Shown piece after piece: positions 59,416 through 64,000 of a stretch of DNA of 64,000 nucleotides. Source of the stretch: Acrocarpospora macrocephala (GTDB lineage Bacteria; Actinomycetota; Actinomycetes; Streptosporangiales; Streptosporangiaceae); contig NZ_BLAE01000022.1 of assembly GCF_009687865.1 (NCBI RefSeq), forward strand, positions 90,308-154,307. The letters are read 5' to 3'. The notes below the pieces were generated by a model. It was not told the origin of the DNA and did no database searches. It was given only the letters and a program-made list of their open reading frames with translations. Numbering within the stretch: position 1 is the stretch's first letter; the number at the start of each line of letters is the position of its first letter. The position numbers and the translations under genes were made by a program.

Positions 59416-61289
59416 GTGTGGTGCGGGACCGGCATGATCGTCTCCGCCCGGATGATGTGGATCACCGCGTTGATCAGGGCCAGGTGGGTGAACGCCTGCG
59501 GGAAGTTGCCCAGCTGGCGGCCGCTCACCGGGTCGATCTCCTCGGCGTACAGACCGAGCGCGCTGGCGAACGACAGCAGCTTCTCACACAGCCGCCGGGC
59601 CCGGCCCAGCTCGCCGATCTCGGCCAGCGCGGACACCAGCCAGAACGAGCAGATCGTGAACGTGCCCTCCTCGCCGGACAGCCCGTCGTCGGTCTCCTTG
59701 GTGCGGTAGCGCAGCACCAGGTCCTCGACGGTCAGGTCGTCGGCGATGGCGATCACGGTGGCCCGCACCCGCGGGTCGTCCGGCGGCAGGAACCGGACCA
59801 GCGGGATGAGCAGCAGCGAGGCGTCCAGCGCGGTGGTCGAGTAGTGCTGGGTGAAGACGCCGTTCTCGCCGACGCCGTTCTCGCACACGTCGGCGTGGAT
59901 CTCGTCCGCGATCTCCTGCCAGCGTTCGGCCACCTCCGGCTCCTGCCGCAGCCGGGCCAGCCTGGCGCCCCGGTCCAGGGCGACCCAGCACATGACCTTG
60001 GAGGAGGTGAAGTGCCGGGGTTCGCCGCGCACCTCCCAGATGCCGCGGTCCGGCTCCCGCCAGTGCGCGATGGCCATCTCGACCTGGCGTTTCAGGATCG
60101 GCCAGACGCGCTCGTCCAGGCGGTCCCTGGACTTGATGTGGATGTAGAACGAGTCCAGGACCGCGCCCCACACGTCGTTCTGCCGGTGGTTGAAGGCGCC
60201 GTTGCCGACCCGGACTGGTTGGGCGCCCTCGTAGCCGTGCAGGTGGTCCAGGGTGTACTCGGAGAGGTCGCGCTCGCCGTCCACGCCGTACATGATCTGG
60301 AGTTCTTCGTCGCGTTCGGCCATGTCGGCGATGAACCAGAAGAAGTCATCGGCTTCCCAGTCGAAGCCGAGGGTGTAGAGGCCCCACAGCGCGAACGTGG
60401 AATCCCGTATCCAGGTGTAGCGGTAGTCCCAGTTGCGTTCGCCGCCCGGGGTCTCCGGCAGCGAGGTGGTGGCGGCCGCGACCAGCGCGCCCGTCGGGGC
60501 GAAGGTGAGGCCCTTGAGGGTGAGGGCGCTGCGCTCCAGGTAGCCCCGCCACGGGTGGTCGGGGATGTCGCCCCTGGCCAGCCAGTGCTGCCAGTGGTGC
60601 GCGGTCCACACCAGCCGCTGGTAGGCCTCCGCGAAGGTGTAGGGCGGCTCGTGCTCGGTCCAGGTGAGCGCGCAGAACCGCGTGTCGCCCTCCTTGAGCA
60701 GGGTCCTGGCCATCGCCCGGCCGCCCTCGAAGCCGAGCCGCATGTCCGTGGTGAGCCGCAGCTGCAGGTCGACCCCGTCGGCGGTGGCCAGGCCCTGGTG
60801 GTAGCCGCGGTCGGTGTGCTCCCAGCGGACCGGGTTGCGGCCGTAGTCCAGCACGGGCTCGCAGTCCAGCGTCACCTGGACCTCGCCGCTCACGCAGCGG
60901 ACCGTGCGCAGCAGCACGTGGTCGGCGTCGTAGTCGGTGGGCGCCCGCCGGTGGGTGTGTGACATCTCACCCTCGTGATGCCACGGGCCGATCAGGAGGA
61001 GGTCCCTGACGATGATCCAGCCGGTGGCCGTGCCCCAGCTGGTCTCCAGCACCATGGTGCCGGGCAGATATCGCCGCGCGGCCGGCACCATGGTGTCGGC
61101 CGGGCCGATCCGGAAGCGTCCGGCGCTGCGGTCCAGGATGGCGCCGAACACGCTCGGCGAGTCCAGCCGGGGCAGGCACAGCCACTCGATGTTCCCGCTG
61201 CTCGCGACCAGCGCGGTGACCTCGCAGTCGGACAGGAAACCGTAGTCGGCGATCGGCGGAAAGGGCGAAGATCCGTGAAGCGTGTCCAT
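59409..61289 (-). CDS. Glycoside hydrolase family 15 enzyme (glucoamylase/trehalase-like)
   Basis: 626 residues. A beta-sandwich N-terminal domain (about 1-215; IADYGFLSDCEVTALV) precedes the (alpha/alpha)6 catalytic barrel (about 230-620), with GGERNWDYRYTWIRDSTFAL (split; near 285-304), GIWEVRGEPRHFTSSKVM (catalytic Glu near 405) and SGEEGTFTICSFW (second Glu near 555). Mycobacterial members are trehalases. No signal peptide, so it acts inside the cell on trehalose or glucans. Convergent with rbpA. Confidence 0.9.
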   Translation of the reverse strand: MDTLHGSSPFPPIADYGFLSDCEVTALVASSGNIEWLCLPRLDSPSVFGAILDRSAGRFRIGPADTMVPAARRYLPGTMVLETSWGTATGWIIVRDLLLIGPWHHEGEMSHTHRRAPTDYDADHVLLRTVRCVSGEVQVTLDCEPVLDYGRNPVRWEHTDRGYHQGLATADGVDLQLRLTTDMRLGFEGGRAMARTLLKEGDTRFCALTWTEHEPPYTFAEAYQRLVWTAHHWQHWLARGDIPDHPWRGYLERSALTLKGLTFAPTGALVAAATTSLPETPGGERNWDYRYTWIRDSTFALWGLYTLGFDWEADDFFWFIADMAERDEELQIMYGVDGERDLSEYTLDHLHGYEGAQPVRVGNGAFNHRQNDVWGAVLDSFYIHIKSRDRLDERVWPILKRQVEMAIAHWREPDRGIWEVRGEPRHFTSSKVMCWVALDRGARLARLRQEPEVAERWQEIADEIHADVCENGVGENGVFTQHYSTTALDASLLLIPLVRFLPPDDPRVRATVIAIADDLTVEDLVLRYRTKETDDGLSGEEGTFTICSFWLVSALAEIGELGRARRLCEKLLSFASALGLYAEEIDPVSGRQLGNFPQAFTHLALINAVIHIIRAETIMPVPHHTS

Positions 61290-61370
61290 CTACCGTCCTA
61301 TCCCCTTGTACATCCCCCAAACGATACGCTCGCGGGGTTGCCGGGACGGTCCTTCAGGTTTTCGCGTAGA

Positions 61371-61853
61371 TCACCTTTCGGCAAAGTCGTCGTCGTCCAG
61401 CACCTGTCCGGGGACGACGTTCCCCGGGCGCCCCGGCCCCGGCTGGTTCAGGAGCGGCCCGTACGGCGAGCGCGCGGCCATCACCCGGACACGGCGGCCC
61501 AGGAACCAGGTCAGGCCGCGCCGGGCCAGCGGCCGGGTGAACGGCAGGATCAGGAAGAACCCGAAGATGTCGGTGATGAATCCCGGGGTCAGCAGCAGCG
61601 CGCCACCGGCGACGATCATGCCGCCGTCGGCCAGTTCCCGGTCCGGCATGCGCCCCGACTGGAGCGCGTTCTGCAGCGCCGCCCAGGCCCGCCTGCCCTC
61701 CCTGCGGACCAGCCAGGCCCCCAGCAGGCTGTCGGCGATCAGCAGCCCTACCGTCTGCCAGCCGCCGATCACCGACCCGATCTGGATCAGTAACCAGATC
61801 TCCAGCACGGGCACGACGAGAAACCCCAGGAAAAGTCCGATTCGCAGCATCAC
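61371..61853 (-). CDS. fxsA: FxsA family membrane protein
   Basis: 160 residues of the FxsA family. About three or four membrane helices with VVPVLEIWLLIQIGSVIGGW (near 13-32), GALLLTPGFITDIFGFFLIL (near 84-103) and the following PFTRPLARR. FxsA in E. coli relieves phage exclusion; in actinomycetes the role is unknown. The tail after about 125 is Pro/Gly-rich and acidic. Two ATG codons in tandem start the frame. Confidence 0.85.
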   Translation of the reverse strand: MMLRIGLFLGFLVVPVLEIWLLIQIGSVIGGWQTVGLLIADSLLGAWLVRREGRRAWAALQNALQSGRMPDRELADGGMIVAGGALLLTPGFITDIFGFFLILPFTRPLARRGLTWFLGRRVRVMAARSPYGPLLNQPGPGRPGNVVPGQVLDDDDFAER

Positions 61854-61991
61854 ACGACCTCACTCATACCTAAGCAACGTCGCTTGAACCCTACGCGTTC
61901 CAGCCGATCAGCGCTTTCTACCGAATGGATCTCCCACCCACCCTCCGGTTTCTTCCCAGCTCCGCCCGCACCGATCTGCGGAAGGCGGGGG

Positions 61992-62864
61992 CTAGCTCTT
62001 CTTTACCGAAGGAAGCTGGTCCGTCCACTCGGTGGTCACGGAGATGAACTTCTCGCTCCACGCCATGCCGCCGTCGCCGGCGAGGACGAGGTTGGCGCGG
62101 GTCACCTGGGCCTTCTCGGGATCGACGACCAACTCGATGCTCTTCTTACCGCCATGAGGATCAGGGAAGCGCAGTTGCTGGCCGCCTTCGACCGCGCCCG
62201 CGTTCTCGACTCCCGGCGTCGCGGCGAGCGCCCGGAACGCCGCGGAGCGGACCTCCGCGGGCGCCGGCAGCTCCATGATCAGCGCGAGCAGGGTGAAGGT
62301 GGGGTCGCCTCCGATTTCGGATGCGGACATATTGTTCTCGTTACCCTTGCGCTCGACGATCCACGCCTTCAGCGCCTCCGGGTCCGTCGGCAGCCTTTCG
62401 AGGTCCTCGAAGCTCACCTTGGCGCCCTTGAGGCTGAGCGTTTTCCAGGTCGGCACCGGTACGACGGCGTCGGGGGGATCCCCCGGCTCGCCCTTGGTCC
62501 AGCGCTTGCCGTCGCGCCTGGTCCAGCTCTCCATCGGCGGAATCTCCGACCTGGACCACTGACGCGTGACGTGCCAGTACGTCCCGGAGCCTTGGGGTGC
62601 ACGTTCCGCGCTGACGGCGGCCATGAGCAGGACCTCCTTGCCCGTGACCGGTGCGCCGTCGTTCGTGGGCGCCCCCGTGGCGAACACGACCGCCGCGGCG
62701 GCCCCGGCGGCGACCAGGGCGACTCCCGGTACGAACCAGCGGACGCGCCTGCGCGCCCGGCCCGCCCGTGTCCTGTGCTGAAGGCGGTCCCTGCTGCGCG
62801 CGACGGCCCCAGCGGACGGCTCCGGCTTGGCCAGCAGAGTGGCGACCTCTTCCAGGTCATTCAT
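61992..62864 (-). CDS. CU044_5270-type membrane protein, partner of the ECF sigma factor
   Basis: 290 residues. A cytosolic N-terminus (about 1-42), one membrane helix (about 45-65; WFVPGVALVAAGAAAAVVFA) and an outer domain. The layout and TYWHVTRQWSRSE / LVLAGDGGMAWSEKFI resemble the CU044_5270 family encoded next to ECF sigma factors. It may serve as an anti-sigma factor, but no HxxxCxxC zinc motif is present. It overlaps the sigma gene by eight bases. Confidence 0.8.
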   Translation of the reverse strand: MNDLEEVATLLAKPEPSAGAVARSRDRLQHRTRAGRARRRVRWFVPGVALVAAGAAAAVVFATGAPTNDGAPVTGKEVLLMAAVSAERAPQGSGTYWHVTRQWSRSEIPPMESWTRRDGKRWTKGEPGDPPDAVVPVPTWKTLSLKGAKVSFEDLERLPTDPEALKAWIVERKGNENNMSASEIGGDPTFTLLALIMELPAPAEVRSAAFRALAATPGVENAGAVEGGQQLRFPDPHGGKKSIELVVDPEKAQVTRANLVLAGDGGMAWSEKFISVTTEWTDQLPSVKKS

Positions 62865-63429
62865 GGATCGTCTCCTTGTCGATGAGGGCTTGGATCTTGG
62901 CGCGGGCCCGGCTGAGCCGCGAGCCCACTGTGCCGATGGAAATGCCGAGCGCCTGGGCGATCTCGTCGTAGCTGAGCTGACCCAGCGCCAGGAGCAGCAG
63001 CACGTCACGCTCGCCGCCGTTCAGCGAGGCGAGCGCTATGGCCAGGTGCGGCTGCATGCGCTGGGCGGTCACGGAGGTGACGACCCGGTTCTCGTGTCCT
63101 TCCACGACCGGCGCGGGGTCCAGCCGGGCCAACGCCTTGTAGTGGCGGGCCTCCTTGCGGCGGTGCCTGGCCACCAGGTTCGTGGCGAAGCCGAACAGCC
63201 AGGGCCGCAATCCCCCTTTTCCCGGGTCGAACCGGTCACGCCGGTCGAACGCCAGCAGGAACGTCTCCGCCGCGATGTCCTCGGCCACCTGGATGTCCAG
63301 GCGGCCCGCCACGTACAGGTAGATGTCGCGGAAATACCGGTCATGCACGGCGGTGAACAGCTCGGGGTTCCGCCGGTAGCCGGCGACGAGGTCGGCGTCG
63401 GTCACCAGCTCGCCCACGTCGGCGGTCAC
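62857..63429 (-). CDS. ECF RNA polymerase sigma factor
   Basis: 190 residues. Region 2 (about 22-95; LFTAVHDRYFRDIYLYVAGR, DIAAETFLLAFDRRDRFD, GLRPWLFGFATNL) and region 4 (about 130-185; LGQLSYDEIAQALGISIGTV, GSRLSRARAKI) are complete and no extra domain is present. The GTG start is first in the operon with the membrane partner. It probably answers a cell-surface signal through that partner. Confidence 0.9.
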   Translation of the reverse strand: MTADVGELVTDADLVAGYRRNPELFTAVHDRYFRDIYLYVAGRLDIQVAEDIAAETFLLAFDRRDRFDPGKGGLRPWLFGFATNLVARHRRKEARHYKALARLDPAPVVEGHENRVVTSVTAQRMQPHLAIALASLNGGERDVLLLLALGQLSYDEIAQALGISIGTVGSRLSRARAKIQALIDKETIHE

Positions 63430-63780
63430 GTGCCCGTCTCCGTCATGAGTGTGCCTTCCGGATGGTGATCATTGCTTTCATCCATCCTTCGCCGCACGCC
63501 CGCATCTTCTTCCCGTTCCCCGAAGGGCGGCCGTTCAGCGGCCGAGCGCGTCTTTCCACGCGTGCCGCCTCGTCTCCACCACCAGGATGATCGCCGCCTT
63601 GATTCTCCGGCCTTCTCCCAGAAGGACCCAGCCGAAAGTGCGGTGGGAAGTGGAGAAGCGTGGGGAGCGGTAGTGACGTGCGGAAATACGGGTCTAGCCG
63701 CGCTCGTGGGATGAGGTTGTCCGGTGGTGTCTGCCTACAGCGTGTGTCGTCCTCCAAGCGGGGGGTGAGTTCGGGGTACA
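63430..63780. other. Promoter region of the sigma operon; no gene supported
   Basis: About 350 bases without a gene that I can support; a 119-codon minus-strand frame here is Pro/Arg-rich with poor codon bias and crosses the tandem repeats. It should contain the sigma-operon promoter, but no clear ECF-type pair could be fixed. Confidence 0.4.
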
Positions 63781-64000
63781 CGGCCGGAGCCGGGTGTGAC
63801 ACCCCGGTCTATGCCGCGGTCGGGTGCGATACCGCGGGCGATGCCGGGGTTGGGTGCGGCGGTGGCGGCCATGCCGGGGTTGGGTGCGATGCCCGGGGCG
63901 GGGCGGGGGTTGGGTGCGATACCCCAGGCAGGGCCGGGGTCGGGTGCGATATCCCGGGCTATGCCGCGGTTGGGTGCGGTACCCCGGGCGGGGCCGGGGT
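63781..64000. repeat. 30-bp tandem repeats, at least seven units
   Basis: Seven full 30-base units and part of an eighth (63781 onward), reading about ATGCCGGGGTTGGGTGCGAT then ACCCCGGGCG, each with a few changes, run off the window end. The plus-strand frame is open throughout and would code for a decapeptide like MPGLGAIPRA per unit; the minus strand has stops in one frame. Confidence 0.85.

Noticed and set aside
63443..63802. 119-residue protein on the minus strand
   Set aside because: Pro/Arg-rich, starts inside the tandem repeats, no ribosome site, weak codon bias.
63781..64000. CRISPR array
   Set aside because: Units are contiguous, degenerate 30-mers without spacers, and no cas genes are present.

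Overview
The window is a high-GC chromosomal segment from an actinomycete. It carries rbpA, FxsA, a GH15 glucosidase, a TipAL-type MerR regulator, Tat-signal proteins, many GTG/TTG starts and ATGA/GTGA gene overlaps. The order GDPD - UMF1-type MFS - rbpA - GH15 - fxsA, and the CU044_5270-type protein next to an ECF sigma factor, suggest Streptosporangiales (Streptosporangium/Nonomuraea-like). That placement is inference. No rRNA, tRNA or CRISPR array was seen.

Layout. 1-11450 is accessory: a truncated HEAT-repeat gene; three SMR efflux subunits with two TetR regulators; an HTH/Clp-N pair; an ABC exporter; small conserved proteins (DUF952, DUF2786, DUF3224, an APH-fold kinase); a 294-bp element with 36-bp inverted ends; and a lone PIN protein. 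11451-14654 holds a TipAL-like regulator with tipA-type operators in front of itself and of a DUF2268 metalloprotease, an APH remnant and a chimeric GNAT gene. 14770-22791 has a secreted sugar dehydrogenase with a Tat-exported TIM-barrel isomerase, an amidase with a divergent TetR, and a cupin. 22900-27011 is the mobile zone: a tyrosine recombinase beside a 60-bp copy of the purB 5' end, then a decayed Tn3-family element (24180-26620) with intact inverted repeats and a GCATA target duplication. This element carries an AraC regulator and a RibD/DHFR-type reductase among transposase and recombinase remnants. 27005-46259 mixes housekeeping and accessory genes: a HAD hydrolase, a YtrA-type ABC operon, purB, an RND pump with MarR, a VapBC-like pair, SDR, AKR, WYL and DeoR regulators, and transporters. 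46337-64000 looks more conserved: MoxR-DUF58-VWA, RNA methyltransferases, a AAA/nuclease-like protein, a phosphatase, GDPD, rbpA, GH15, fxsA, an ECF sigma factor with a partner membrane protein, and a 30-bp tandem repeat running off the end.

Working together. Several regulator/target pairs can be read from operators: TetR with the SMR pair, TetR with amidase, TipAL with the DUF2268 protease, GntR with its ABC transporter, MarR with the RND pump, and DeoR with an MFS. A motif shared by the WYL regulator, the PNPOx/AKR intergenic region and the purB upstream region may define a small WYL regulon. Short fragments of purB, an AKR and an SDR, each 87-98% identical by eye to full genes in this window, plus a thiolase 5' fragment, show an unusual scatter of gene pieces. 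The most notable systems are the TipAL-protease circuit and the Tn3-derived cargo element.
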